A stretch of 64,000 nt of DNA from Protopterus annectens (taxonomy: Eukaryota; Chordata; Ceratodontiformes; Protopteridae): the NCBI RefSeq assembly GCF_019279795.1, contig NC_056740.1:231782797-231846796 (forward strand), written 5' to 3'. Each line of letters starts with the position of its first letter. The stretch's first letter is position 1. Made by a program: the position numbers and the translations under genes. Positions 43,990 to 56,300 of this stretch are shown piece by piece. The notes below the pieces were generated by a model, which worked only from the letters and a program-made list of their open reading frames with translations, did no database searches and was not told the DNA's origin.

Positions 43990-46900
43990 ATTTATTTATT
44001 TGACATTTGTTTACCAGGATAGTCCGACTGGGTATATTACTCCTTTTCAGCGGCGGCCCAGGGAGAAAAGCTCAACATGTAGAAAAACATTTATAGACTT
44101 AGTTACACAGTGTTCCAAACATTACAAACATAGTCATTTATATTGTAGCTAATATTACATACACAATTCCACAGTTGTAATCATGATGCACAGTTATACA
44201 ATTTGTTATTGTAGTAACAAAATTACACTAGTACTTGACTATAAAGCAGGCACATAGGGTTATATAATAGTGGTATTAGAATATTTACAGATTAAATTTG
44301 TATACAAATTGCAAATTCAATTCATATGACACTTATACTTAGATTATAGTGAGTTTGAAAAGCATGACCAGGTTTGAGTTAGTCAGGTCACTAGTCCCCC
44401 TGGTGTTACAGGGTTATATCCTGTTTCCAGTGATTCAGTAGAATTATTTAGCAGGTTAGCTAAGGAAGGGTGATTAGTGTATTGAAGGAGGAGTTAGAAG
44501 CTAAGCAGAGTAGATGAGAGGAGTGTGAGAGGAGGGTGTGATGAGTGGTGGAGATAGATTAGACTGGGTGTAAGGAGGGAATGAGTGGGAGGAGAGGTGA
44601 TGAGGGGAAGAGGTAGATTAGCCTGGAGAAAGGCATGTACATAAGCATGCTTTGTTTAGATGTTCTTTTAGAGAGGTTTTAAAGTGAGGTAGGCTAGGAG
44701 ATAGCCTAATGTTGAGTGGGAGGGAGTTTCATACTTTGGTGACCATGTATGTATAGAGTGATTTTACTTGGTTTCTGGAGGGTTTGTATGTTTCTAGAAG
44801 GAGTTTGTCTTCAGATCAGAGAGTTCTGTTTGGTTTGTAATGTTTGATTAGGTTGGCAAGGACAGGACAGGCATTGGGCTTGTATAATATAGTATGGATT
44901 GTAGTTAGTTATGTATACGTAAGCTGATTTGCTAGTTCGAGCCAGTTTAGTTCTTTTAGCAGTATACAGTGGTGTGTATGGTAGCTGGAGTTAGTTGCAA
45001 ATTTTGCTGTTTTGTTGTAGCATTGTTCCAATTTGTTCTTAGTGGAGTTTTTAAATTGGTAAGTATGCAGGAGCCATATAAAAGAGGGCAGGAGAAAGGT
45101 TTTAGCCAGGGTGGTCTTGGTGGGGGTAGTAAGAAATTGTCTGTTTCTATGAAGGAGTCCTGGTTTTATATGTGTTTTTTATGTTTTGTTGGATGTGAGG
45201 GTCAAAGTTGAGTTTGCTAATGATTATAACCCCTAGGAGTTTAGTTTCTTGAAGATCTTCTAAGATGGTTTTGTCAGCTGCAAGAATGTTAAATTAGTCT
45301 TGGCCTGGGGGTTATTTTTGTAGTGAAAGACTATAATTTTGTTTTTTGGGGGGTTTAGAAAGAGTTGGGAGTTTGTCAGCCATAATTTAATGGTTGTGAA
45401 AAAATTCTGGGCTTTGGTAAGACGTTCAGGGAGGGTACGCATTGCGCAGATTAAAGTTGAGTCATTTGCATATTGGATTAATGTTCTTGGGGAAGAGGCA
45501 GTATGAAGATTATTGGCAAATGTATTACACAGTAGAGGTCCTAAGATGGACCCTTGGGGAACTCCTGTGGGGTTTTATAGGAAGGGTGAGCACTGGTTGG
45601 ACATATGACTGCTTGCTTACATCCAGGAAGGTAACTTGGGAATGAGTGCAGTGTGATGGTAGAGCATCCTAGTGTAGATAGTTTATGTAGTAGTAAAATA
45701 TGTGAAACTGTCAAAGGTTTTTGAGAGGTCTATGAACATAGCAGATACTAGGTATCCTTTGTCCCTGGCCTCATTAACTGTGTTTGTGAAGGATAATAAT
45801 GACATGGATGTGCTATGATCAGACCTGAAGCCATGCTGAGTTTGAGTGAGTAGATTGTTATAGAGTAGATATTTCATTAGTTGTTGGTGAATACATTTTT
45901 CCATGATTTTGGATAAGGGGGATAGAGTGGATATTGGACAGAAATTAGGTATTTCTGTAGAGTGTCCTCCCATATGAATTGGTATTATGTACAATGTTTT
46001 CCATATTGTGGGTACTGATAGTAATCTGTTTATTAGTATGCTGACTGGATATGTGACTGAGTTGGCTGTAAGTTTTAGGTATTGTGGTCGGAGGTTTCAG
46101 CTGATAAGCAGCAGGGTTTTAGTTTGAGTAGTAGCTTTTTAATTGTAGAAGTGGGTATGGGCTGAAAGGAGAAGGAGGTGTTTGGGTTGTTTGGTTGGTA
46201 ATTTGAGTAGTTATGGGCTTGGTTTGTTGTAGGTGTTGTTTCATTAGTAGGGTTTGTTTTTAGGTTAGGGTGGGCATGCCCTGAATTAGTTTTGGCAGTC
46301 AGTAGGTCTGATATGGATTTTATGAAGTATTTGTTGAATTCTTCTGCTATTGGTGATGCCGGGGCATTGAGTGAATGGGGAGTTATCTTTATTAGTTCCT
46401 GGATTGAGAAGGGAAATTATGGAATGCCAAAGTTTTTTGGGGGTTGTTTTTGTGTTGTAATTGAAGGTTAGAGTAGTAGGCTTCCTTAAATTTATCTACT
46501 AATTTTGTTTCTTTGTTGCATAGTGTCTTAAAGACTTGGGAGATTTTGTTGGGTTTTATCTTGTTTCCATTTTTCCTATACTTTGTCTCTTTGTTTTATG
46601 AGATCAAAGCAGTTAGTGGTTAACCATGGGGATTTATTTTTTCATTATTTTTTGTTCAAGGAGGGGCGAGGCTATCAATTATTTTTAGGAAGGTGGTATT
46701 GAAGTAGTGCACAGAATCATTGATGGGTAGGATTTTTAGAGGAGACCAGTTAATAAACTTGATATTAGATTATTGAGTGTTTGTTGGTTAAGTCTATTGG
46801 TATTTCTAACAGTTATTGTGACGTGGTTGTTAGGCAGGTGGGCGTTGGCCCTGATGGTGAATGCTGGAAGATGGTCACTTAGTGAGACTGAGAGTGTACC

Positions 46901-47010
46901 TGAGGAGAGAAAATTGGAGTGGTGAAATATGAGAATCCAGTCTATTGTAGAGTGGCTAGTCTGGCTGTTGTTAAATCTTGTTGGGTTGGTGATTAGTTGC
47001 TTGAAACTAT
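43990..47010 (-). mobile_element. L2-like LINE, 5'-truncated
   Basis: Minus-strand element. The APE end is seen near 46990-46840 (STIDWILIFHHS, SLSDHLPAFTI). The RT includes ISTLSPLSKIMEKCIHQQLM, THQHGFR-like TQTQHGFRSDHST and SAMFIDLSKTFDS (45994-45683), then a thumb part with TKAQNFFTTIKLWLTNSQLF and PPKNKIIVFHYK (45440-45280). It ends in a 3' UTR with GAGCTTTTCTCCCTGGGCC and an AAATAAATAAA end at 43990. This tail is identical in layout to that of the V-SINEs. Several frameshifts and stops. Confidence 0.85.
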
Positions 47011-48103
47011 ACTAATACTAGTGAACTAAATAAACCGAAAGTTGTAAATATAATGCCCATACATATCCACCAAAATACCATTAGCTCATTTTGCTTCTTT
47101 GATTGGTATTCTAACCTCTCCACTCCTACATTACTTATGAAAAATATGATTTATGTAATCATTACACCATATTAAGTAATTTAGTGCTTAAATAGTGCAA
47201 CTAGAATTAAAATATAACTATATACACATACGTGTCTATATGTTAGATCTCATATTAAGTAAAACATTTATCATTTTAGAACTTGACTATGCTTATTCCT
47301 TATTAGTATTGTTACTAACAAAGATAAAAAAAATAACGGTGGGAAAGAAAAAAGACAGAGAAGATTAGCAGAGCAAAAAAAATGAAATGTTATAAAACAA
47401 TAAAACAATATTTGCAATTAGTTTATCTTAAAGTATTAAAAGTCACAGTTTGTGAATTTTGGTTCAGTGACAACTTTACAACCAGTGAACAGTAAATATA
47501 TTGAACTCTTAAAAGAAGCAATTATTGTATTTGTTTGTCTTTCAGTTTCTTTGTTTTTCAATAGTCTTCCATCCATTCTTTCCAACCTGTCTCTTTAAAG
47601 GAGTAGTATTCCAGTCCATGTCTTCACTATTGTCTAAGGCATTATTTTTTCTAGGAAAGAAAACAGCATATTTCATAAAATCACATTTTTTTGTCCTTTG
47701 AAAAGAAACATTATGGAGATTCCAAAAGGTACTGTGACATGAACACCATTGTGTACAGTCATGCTACCTTTCCCCATTTCAGCAACCAGCATGATACAGT
47801 GCTGTCCAGTCCTCTAATACTAAAACAATCAGCACCATGAAGGGCTGGCCCTGTGGCCATGCTGAATGTTAATGAGGAATTCTGGGTGGAGAGTTATATG
47901 CTAAGTAGCCTTATCCTGTCTCATTGGAAACACCTTTAGGACGGCATCTACATGGTTGAGTGATTTAAGAAATTGCTCAGCCATGTAGATCAGCATGAAC
48001 ATTCCCACCAAGTCGTGGTATTGAACATGGCCAAAAGGCTGTTTTCAACCACCTGCCATGTACGTGGTCGAGAGAGTTAGTAAATCATCAGGGAATAATC
48101 ATA
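47011..48103. other. No gene seen; one hairpin
   Basis: AT-rich in its first half. At 47949-47989 a 19-base inverted repeat, CTACATGGTTGAGTGATTT and its near complement, is separated by three bases. Confidence 0.45.
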
Positions 48104-48405
48104 AAGTGCCATAAAGACACCAACAGCAGTATGGGGTCAGGGTGAGGTGAACCAGTAGACACTAGAGAATACTCTGAAAATGCCATATTGGCACTAACAG
48201 CAGTATGAAGTTTGGGATGGGGGATGCACTAGACCACCATGGAGTACTCTTAAGTGCTGTAATGGAAACATTGGCTGTATGAGAATTGGGGGTAGGGGAG
48301 GCATCAGACCACTAGGGAATACTCTTAAGTGCCATGATGGCATGGACAGCACAACAGGGATCTGGGGTGTGTAGAAATCTTAGGCATCAGAGATTATAGA
48401 TAAGT
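48104..48405. repeat. Tandem array, about 75-bp unit, four copies
   Basis: AAGTGCCATAA/AAATGCCATAT/AAGTGCTGTAA/AAGTGCCATGA start units at 48104, 48178, 48252 and 48327. The next partial unit is at 48402. Shared internal blocks are CAGCAGTATG and CACTAG(A/G)GAATACTCT. Confidence 0.75.
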
Positions 48406-49439
48406 GCAGTAATATACTATGGGGTGGAGGGAAAATGGGATGGCAGACAGGTAAGGGACTGGTGTGTATGTGTGTGTGAGAGACTGTGTGCACATGCTCA
48501 TGTGTGTATGCTTGTGTGTATGTGCGTGCAAGTACATTTTAAAATAATCTCAGAAAAACAAATATAGGACACTTACCTGAGTGAAGCTGTAACTTTCTGC
48601 TTTGATTTCATTGGATAAAACTGACATTTCAATAGCAAAGCACAATTATGTGGTAAAAAAATGCTCTGATATACCTGTTATGGTAGAAAATGCTACTTCT
48701 GAAGTTGTGACACACAGGGGGTCTGAAACTTTGAATGACTGCAGTTTGTGAACTATTTTGAGTTTTAGCATTACAGAAAGATGGTAAGGCAGAAGAAAAT
48801 TAGTCCACTGAATATAAGGAAGGACCTACTATTAGAACAAGAGAGCATAAATCTAAGAAAAAGCCTAAAGTTAAAAAGTAAGGGGCTCAAGTAAATGATG
48901 CTGGGGGATTTGTATCTTGAGCCTTTAGAGTAAGAATTTTACATTTGCTTAAGCAGAAACACTTTGATATCTTCTGTCCTCTGGATGCAAGTTTTCTTGA
49001 GCTGCAACAGAGAGAGCAGTATTAGTTTCTTTTGGGGATATATTTATTTGGAGTTTTCAAGCAGATTAGTGTGCAGGGGTGTTGCTTTTACATATGAAAA
49101 AGACTGTTGCTCAAGGGCTGGATGTTATTTTTTAAGCTTGGATAGGCTTAGCTATGTGAATTATGATAATGCAGGAGTACATTCATTTATGTATTATCTG
49201 TGCTCCAGATGTAGAAAAAAAGCAAAAAAAAAAAAAAAATGGTTTTGAAAATTGCACCTGTTTGTTCATATCGGTTGACATTTTTTGGGCAGTGGAATCA
49301 AACTGCATTATTTTTAGGTGAGGTAAAAGGAAAGATAACATTTATGTTAGGAAAATTATTTTGAAGTGTTCTAATTCCAGGGGGTTTACATATAAGTAGG
49401 GAACTATATGGATAGAGATTAACTTTATATATCAAAATT
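48406..49439. other. No gene seen
   Basis: A plus-strand frame of 94 codons at 48964-49248 ends in a poly-A-derived lysine run and shows no family motif. It may be decayed 5' sequence of the LINE that follows. Confidence 0.4.
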
Positions 49440-50383
49440 GGTCATTATCTGTAGTATAGTAGGAGGAACATCTCCCTGGCATTTCTGATCATTTGGCCAT
49501 ATTGGCTATTGTTTTGGATATGAAAGTGGTCTGCCTTAGACAGGTAAGGGTATATTTAGCTTAGTGAATGTGGTGTAGTAGGAGATGGTTGTGCAGTCTT
49601 GTCTAGTAGTGTTGTGCTCAAATCTGTTGCATACATATCCTTTTTATAGTTGTTGGTCTGATTGGTGGTTGGCTTATAATGGGAATGTGATTCTTGATTA
49701 GAAGGTTTATGTTAGGGTGGATGGGAGGATGTGAGTTTAGTAGGCTTGTGTGTGACATGCAACTTTGGTTGGAATAAATGATGTCTTTTTCCCTTTTCTT
49801 TTGGGTGGTAGATCAGTTTTTAAGGTAAATGAAAGAAAATGAAGGACTGGTGTGCTGGCAAAAGCATGTGGTGAAAGGGGTGGTGAGTTGAAATAGCTCC
49901 TTTATTAAGCTGTGGGAATAGAATTCTATAGGTACATTGCCAAGTGATAAATGAGTCATAAGATTATGATTTGAGCTTTTGCAAGTAATAGATTCTTTAT
50001 GAGGGACTTATATGCCTGTAAAAATGGTATTGGCCATTAGAGATAGTTTTAGGGTTACCACGTGTTTCTCTATACACAGGGCATTCTCTAATTTGGCAGT
50101 TGTGTTCTGTAAAACAGCATGAAAAAAAATAAATGTGCTGAGATTTTAGGACAAAATTTCACCTATGTTTCTTTTAACAGTTATCTAAAACAACTGCTTT
50201 GCATCTGTAGACCTAAATATTATATGAAACAGTATCTACAATTCAAATTCTATAATAATGGGTATTATTTTGAAAAAACATAAAGTCCCTTCCTTTGCAC
50301 TGGATCGGGTTATGGCTTTTTCTGCTAAACTTTACATTTCCATAATAAATGTTCCAAATAAATTTGTCTCGATAAAATGATGT

Positions 50384-50900
50384 TTGGAGATTTTATTTAT
50401 TTATTTTACAGTTGGTTACCAGGAAAGTCCGACTGGACACAAGTCCTTTTTAAGTGGAGGCCCGGGGAGAAATGGTCCACATATTACAAAGACAAGATTT
50501 AACATAGTTTTATTTTGTAGTTTCAGAAGAGTGATGTTTACATTTTCATTTACAAGAAGCCATTTATGATATAAAATTTTAAGTGATAACCCAAGATAAA
50601 GAAAAATAGATATGTTTACACTGATTATAGGGAGACACCGTTAAGAAGTATTGTTATAGATTGTCTATTCAGAGTGACCATTAAACATACAGCAAAGATT
50701 AAGTGTGGAAGGACGATTAGGATATGAAGCATGAAGAGGAAGACTAGTAAGCTGAAAAAAAGTAATAGACTCTTTGACAAGCAACAAAAGACTAGCAATA
50801 TAACTCAGACCAGTAGGCATGACATAATCTAAGATGATCTCCAATATCCATGCCTAGTTTATATACAGGGTACATTGGTTAATGAACTCCATCTCATGCA
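50384..50900 (-). mobile_element. L2-like LINE 3' fragment
   Basis: On the minus strand the end reads CCATTTCTCCCCGGGCCTCC and later GTCGGACTTTCCTGG, with a TAAAATAAATAAATAAA terminus at 50388. Same tail as 43990-44075. The 5' limit is approximate. Confidence 0.65.
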
Positions 50901-51253
50901 AGTAAGAGAATAAAGTATATGGTTTGTATAGAGGACTGGGTATTCACAATTTGTTACTTTTTATCAGGGAAATGATTGATACAGTTGTGAACCATTGTGA
51001 GGAACATAGACTTTTTACTTGTGACCTTTCCAAGGCATATGATAATATAGCATCTTCTGTCCTATGGGATATTTTGAAAGAATATGGTCTTTGAGACAGG
51101 TTGTACTAGTTTTCCAGTAATGTTTATTAGTGGTTGGGTAAAAGGGTAATAGGAATGGCATGATTTGTGATGTGAAGCAGGGATATCTAATTAGTCCCAT
51201 GTTTATTCATTACTTATTTGTTAGTTATATGAAGCAGGGATGTCCTTTTAGTT

Positions 51254-51530
51254 TAATGGGTGGTGCAGTGGTACAGCGGTTAATGTTTTTGCCTCAAAGC
51301 AAGAGATTCTACAGGTTGATTTTCGGCTGGGCGCTGGGCTGCCTTCTGTGTGGAATCTGTATGTTCTCCCTGCATTCGTGTGGGTTTCCTCCAGGTACTC
51401 CGGTTTCCTCACACATACCAAAGACATGCATCTGGAGCATTTCTCCCCGGGCCTCCACTGAAAACAGGCTCTGTCCTAGCTGGACTTTCCCTGTCAACAA
51501 ATGATAAATTAAATAAACAATAAAATGTTT
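51254..51530 (+). repeat. V-SINE
   Basis: Same head, central block and tail as 2085-2353: GGTGCAGTGGTACAGCGGTT, TGTGTGGAATCTGTATGTTC, CCAGGTACTCCGGTTTCCTC, AAAGACATGCATCTGGAG, TTTCTCCCCGGGCCTCCACT, ending in an AATAAA-type run. Differences from the first copy are moderate. Confidence 0.87.
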
Positions 51531-51894
51531 TTTGTTTATTTATTCATTTATTTATCCATCCATCCATTGACTGAGTGGGCTGATCCATGGACTGTTTTCT
51601 GTCATGACCAAAGTATCAAGCCAAGGACATTACATTTTAAACAACATTGCTTTGAAGACAATAGATTTTGTATATACAATGAGTAGAACAACACATTAAA
51701 CCAACGTACAATTTATGTAACACATATAAATGCTGCTTTGTATTGGATTAAACTCCAAACATAAGCATGGGGATGGAGATCCTCTTGAGTTATGTTCTTC
51801 CTACTGGTTTGAATTATGCTGATAATTTTTTGTTGTTTGCAAATGATATTGAATTTGTTCCTTATTTGCTGTCTATTGTTGCAGTCAAATTAAA

Positions 51895-52080
51895 TTATAT
51901 GTCTGAGTATTAAGGTTATAAGCTACTAACAAGTTGATACTAGGTTTGATTCCCTCAAATTTCATTTGCCTACTATATGAACTTGAACAAGTTACTTGAC
52001 CAGACACTGGTTTAGGACAATTTGAAAGTTGGGCTAGGTTCATTAAAGGTCTTCTGGACTAACTATCTATGAACCCATAT
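51895..52080 (+). repeat. Possible diverged tRNA-derived SINE
   Basis: A B-box-like GGTTTGATTCCCTC near 51953, followed by ACTTGACCAGACACTGGTTT and an end ACTAACTATCTATGAACCC resembling the CR1 octamer tail. The A box is not clear. Confidence 0.4.
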
Positions 52081-52900
52081 GAGTGAGAAACATTGAGTAT
52101 AATCTATTTCAAACAGAAGGAATTGTCTGTTGTGGCTTGACCTTTAGAGATGTGACTGCTGAGCAGAAGGTTGGGCAGGGGTACTGAAGAAGACAAAATT
52201 TGCGCTTACTATTTAATAAGCATATTCCCTATCTTCTTCTTCTAATAACGTTTATTTACTGCATTCATTTGTATTGTTTTTTTATATGCCAAAGGATGCT
52301 ACCAAGGAGATACTGATACTTTTATTTTCTTTTATTTGAGTGTCTTGGTTATATGCCATCAAACAGGGCATTGTGTTTGAGGGTCAGTCAGATAGTGGTC
52401 TGGCTTTAATCCTGCCCACTGTACAGTATACTTACTTTAATATACACTTTCTTTTGCTCTTGTCTCTGTGTAAAGGTTCTCATGCTGAAACTACTCTGAT
52501 GGGGAACTTACTTGCTCATAAGTACGATGAGTATTCTGATATTGGGTATTATGAGGATAAGACTGTTCTCATGTTTTTCCTTGGCATGAGGTTAGGAAAA
52601 TTTTAAGTTATGGATATTTAATATACTGATTCAGATTACATAGCTAGAAATATTTGAAATTGTTAAATCCAGAATCAAATGATATTGCTTGGGTTGGAAG
52701 GCTTTAAGATCTCATACTGTTTTATACGTATATTCTCAAAAACATGCACTGCAGTAGCATGTCCTTGTTTAACGTCTTTCCTGTGACAGGCATTGTGTTA
52801 AGGGTGACATGAAATGTTAATGTTTTATAGTGTGGAAATTATTCCAAAAGGAATGTAATTTAGGAGTATACATCACCTAAGATTTTCTTTAATATAACAG

Positions 52901-53556
52901 GATTAAGAGTTTTTGGTTATTGGCTGGGAAGAGGAGATTACAATGTCCAGAACTGTATTGTTTATTTATGCATACAGTTTCTTATGTGCTTTGTAATAAT
53001 GTACAAAATTCCAAAATGAGATTTATATGATCTTATTCCAATGTTTATGTCAGGTTTGTTTGGGTAAGTTTGCTGACATGTTTAGAATTAGTGCTTTCTT
53101 AACTGTTGTAGTAAAAGGGTGATGAATTGTTCTTTCTTTTTATCATTGCTACACTTAATGTTTTCTTGATTTCTGGATGTCTGCATTCTGTGTTTTGAAT
53201 AAAACTCACTTTTGCTTTTTTCAGAAAGGTCCATTGTATTTTTAGCATCTCTCTGAACTGTCATCATCTCAGACATGTTGGACATTGGTTTAGTGTCTTT
53301 TCTAAAAGACAGTATTTCAGCAGTGCAGTACATACCTCTCAAGTATACTTCATTATAAGAAATGTTCCTCATTTTAGGTCTTAAAAAGTTCATATTCCTC
53401 AGAGTTCCACAATAAAAGGGTCGGTCACAATTTCAGTGTTAAGAATTTTTAACCATTTAATATTAAATCAAATTAATTCATCAAAGCAGCTGTTTATACA
53501 TACAAAGCAACACCTGTTAATTGTCTATTGAGCTTCCTAGAAGCTATTAAACTGTT
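52901..53556. other. No gene seen
   Basis: A minus-strand frame of 101 codons (53088-53393) has no recognisable features. Nothing else noted. Confidence 0.4.
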
Positions 53557-53785
53557 AGTAAGTGTTCCACATTTTGCCCACGTGTTCCTTGTTGAGACAG
53601 GTAGTGCTCCACATTTTGCCCACGTGTTCCTTGTTGTGACAGGTAGTGCTCCAGATTTTGCCCACATGTTCCTTGTTGAGACAGGTAGTCCTCCACATTT
53701 TGCCACGTATTCCTTGTTGTGACAGGTAGTGCTCCACATTTTGCCCACTTGTTCCTTGTTGTGACAGGTAGTGCTCCACATTTTG
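53557..53785. repeat. 42-bp minisatellite, about 5.4 copies
   Basis: Unit GTAGTGCTCCACATTTTGCC plus CACGTGTTCCTTGTTGTGACAG, 42 bp; the fourth copy lacks one C. Because 42 is a multiple of three and the unit lacks stops on the minus strand, all three minus frames stay open, giving spurious 14-residue protein repeats. Confidence 0.92.
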
Positions 53786-53896
53786 AAGAAGGAAGGTTGA
53801 GAGTTGTGGTGCAGTGTCCCCTCACCTTATGCTGTGAAAGTTGAAAGCCATTATACTGTACTACAGTATTAGTACTGGAACATGAATTCAACCAAA

Positions 53897-54035
53897 GGTT
53901 GGAGGCTGGTATAATGGTTAAGGTGTTTACCTCACCAATACAAAGTACAAGGGTTGATTCTCACCTCTGAAGAGAAATTAGCCTGGTTTAAAATTGCTTT
54001 CTAGGGCAGTTTGCCTAGTACTTACCTAATTAACT
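53897..54035 (+). repeat. tRNA-derived SINE with CR1-like tail
   Basis: GGTATAATGGTTAAGGTGTT and a B-box-like GGGTTGATTCTCACC; the end is AGGGCAGTTTGCCTAGTACT. Same family as 26427-26578 and 33848-33985. Confidence 0.72.
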
Positions 54036-55369
54036 TGGTGTGGGGATAGAACAATGCAATGCTTATCTTTTAGCAGGAATAAACAGGAGAGGTTGTAGGG
54101 CAATATCTGTATGTTTTGGATGCAAAGCTTAATTAAAGAAACATGTTTTTCAAATGCATTCTTGTTCTGTTGAGTACACCTCTCATTCTTTTTGTCTTCA
54201 GTGTCTTAAGCTTTGTCTCTGGCTTACAACAGACCAAGTAAGAAAAAAGGACATAGCATTTAACAAGAGAGTAAGTGCATTCATCATCAAAACTCAGTGT
54301 TGCATGCTACATTGTTACGCTTATTTGCTAATGCAACATTTTCTATATTAGTATCATGTAGAGTGTTCCTGAGCAGCTCATACAGAGTGTGTATCTTCTT
54401 TTTGTTTGGTAAAGAGCATTTCAAAATGTCATGTGATTTTATAAATGCTATCATGGGTTTATGCATTATAAGTTCATGTATACATACATTCTAAATACTC
54501 TGACAGAAAAGTAGTGATATTTCATTGATGTTTGTAAACTCACAGCATGTATAACAAATCACAGCTCTAGCACAACAGGAAACACCTTGTAGTTCTACAT
54601 TAGTAAAGTGATTCTGTGCCAAGATTTTACATGCATGTGATAAAAGCTATAACATCTGGAGACTTGTAATTATCATTTCAAAATATGTGGAGGTATAAAT
54701 CACTGTTATACTCTGATACTGTAGACATATAGTTCAGTGTACACAACACACACATGTTAAAATAACCTGTGAAGCGATCAGCTTTAAAAATTAGCTGTTT
54801 GGTTTCAGAAATGGTATTCAGTTGACAGTTGTTAGGGTTAATGTCATGGTTATGACATCAAAAGGAAGCAGTACCTTCATAACTGTTATACTTAAATTAA
54901 TGGTAGAGACAAGATAAATCATTCGTATTGCAGCATGTAACTTATTGGGTTGTATTCATAGTAATTTTGTGAACGTGTAAAGGCTAGCCATGCTGTCTGT
55001 GAGTTTCTGCAGCAAAGGTGTGATTCACAGAGCTGACTTATGCCAACTTGCAATGGTCATGAATAAGGGTAAACATATGAAATTATAATGAAAAAATGAT
55101 ATAAGATGGTGTATACTGAGTCCATCTCCATTGAGAATTTCACGTGTTTCTATGCCATCTACAGATTCTATAAAAAGCAGAGTCGCACCTTTTCTATTTA
55201 ATTTGCAAACTGTGATGCTTATGCTGTCACTTGCTGCTAACCTTGCTATTTCCCTGGGTGAGCTGCTTGTCTTGGCTGAGCCCAGCAGTGCTCACTGGCC
55301 AAGAAAATGGTGATGTAGGTAGAGAATAGCTCAGTATAAGTTTGATAACAGGAGACACTTGACAGATTT
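54036..55369. other. No gene seen
   Basis: AT-rich, short frames only. It may contain the 5' end of the Harbinger element that follows, which I could not delimit. Confidence 0.4.
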
Positions 55370-56300
55370 AGAATGGACAGGGATATTGTAAGGGACTTAG
55401 ACAGTATAGCCAATGGGTGATGTGTGGCCTTTCTTTACCTGTGGATACAAAGGTAAGTAGGGCTTTCACTATACTTGTCACAGAGACTTTTCAGAGGCAG
55501 ACTGGCAATATGTTGCATATCTCACAGGCTTCTGCCTTGAGAATACTTTAGCATTTCCTGGATGTAGTCTTGGCACGTGTGGATCAGTACATCTATTTCC
55601 CGGTGTAACCTCAGGACTGAGCTCAGACTATGTATTCCTTTTATGGGGTGGCATCTTTCCCTGATGTACTCAGTGCAATAGATTGCACCCGTGTTGCAAT
55701 TAGGGCCCCATCTGATGCATGAGGGGGGGGGGGAGTGGTACTGCAGTAGAAAAGGCAACCACTCCATTAGTTCCCAGGTAGTATGTGATGCATGTGAGTG
55801 CATCACCAATTTCTCTGCCCAGCATTCTGGTAGTGCACACAATTGTCATATCTGGCACATTAGCTTACTCTAATGGCTCTTCCTGCATAGTAGGATGCCC
55901 AGTGATCATCTTGTTGGTAAGCAGAAAAATACTTTTTTATTCATTTTATTTAAGTAGTTATGGTAAAATGTATTGTTGAATATTTAACCATTTTCTCTTT
56001 GTTTTGTCTCCCCTTCTCTCTCTCTCTCTCGCTGTCTTTTTTCATTTCATTCAGGTGATGCTAGATATCCACTGAAGCCCTTGCTCATGACACCAGTGAA
56101 AAATCCAACTGGAGCTGCTGAAGACAGGCATAATATAGCCCTGTCCCACACTTGAATCATCATTGAGAGGGTGTTTGCAATGCTGAAGTCCAGATTCAGA
56201 TGCCTGCATGTGTCTGATGTACCCTTCAGTATGACTCAGCTACTGCATGCAGGATGTTTACTGCATGTTGAATTCTGCATAACATAATCATGCACCAGTC
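55370..56300 (+). pseudogene. PIF/Harbinger transposase, with apparent intron
   Basis: Plus-strand DDE transposase remnants. LPVDTKVSRAFTILVTETFQ (about 55436-55495) and ISQASALRIL are the helix-turn-helix part. FYGVASFPDVLSAIDCTRVA (about 55640-55700) holds the first catalytic aspartate. CSRKGNHSISSQVVCDA (about 55740-55790) and QHSGSAHNCHIW, the second block, follow. After a GT-AG intron-like gap (55917-56054) come GDARYPLKPLLMTPVKNP and ERVFAMLKSRFRCL (to about 56205), the third block. Several stops break the frame. In this superfamily the transposase works with a Myb-like partner, whose remnant lies on the opposite strand at 58150-59390. Confidence 0.82.

Larger units (their letters stand above)
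49440..52900 (+). mobile_element. Strongly decayed LINE, probably L1/Tx1-like
   Basis: Scattered plus-strand motifs in the right order: HLPGISDHLAILAIVLDMKV (about 49470-49530), an endonuclease C-terminus; REMIDTVVNHCEEHRLFTCD with LSKAYDNIASSVLWDILKEY (about 50970-51088), RT domain A; VKQGYLISPMFIHYL (about 51175-51220), domain B; LNYADNFLLFANDIEF (about 51806-51855), a degraded catalytic motif. An L2 tail and a V-SINE are inserted. No long frame remains. Confidence 0.5.

Noticed and set aside
53494-53891. Three overlapping minus-strand frames with 14-residue protein repeats
   Set aside because: Explained by a 42-bp minisatellite without stops in reverse; no start context, no domain, and the frame breaks at the shortened fourth unit.
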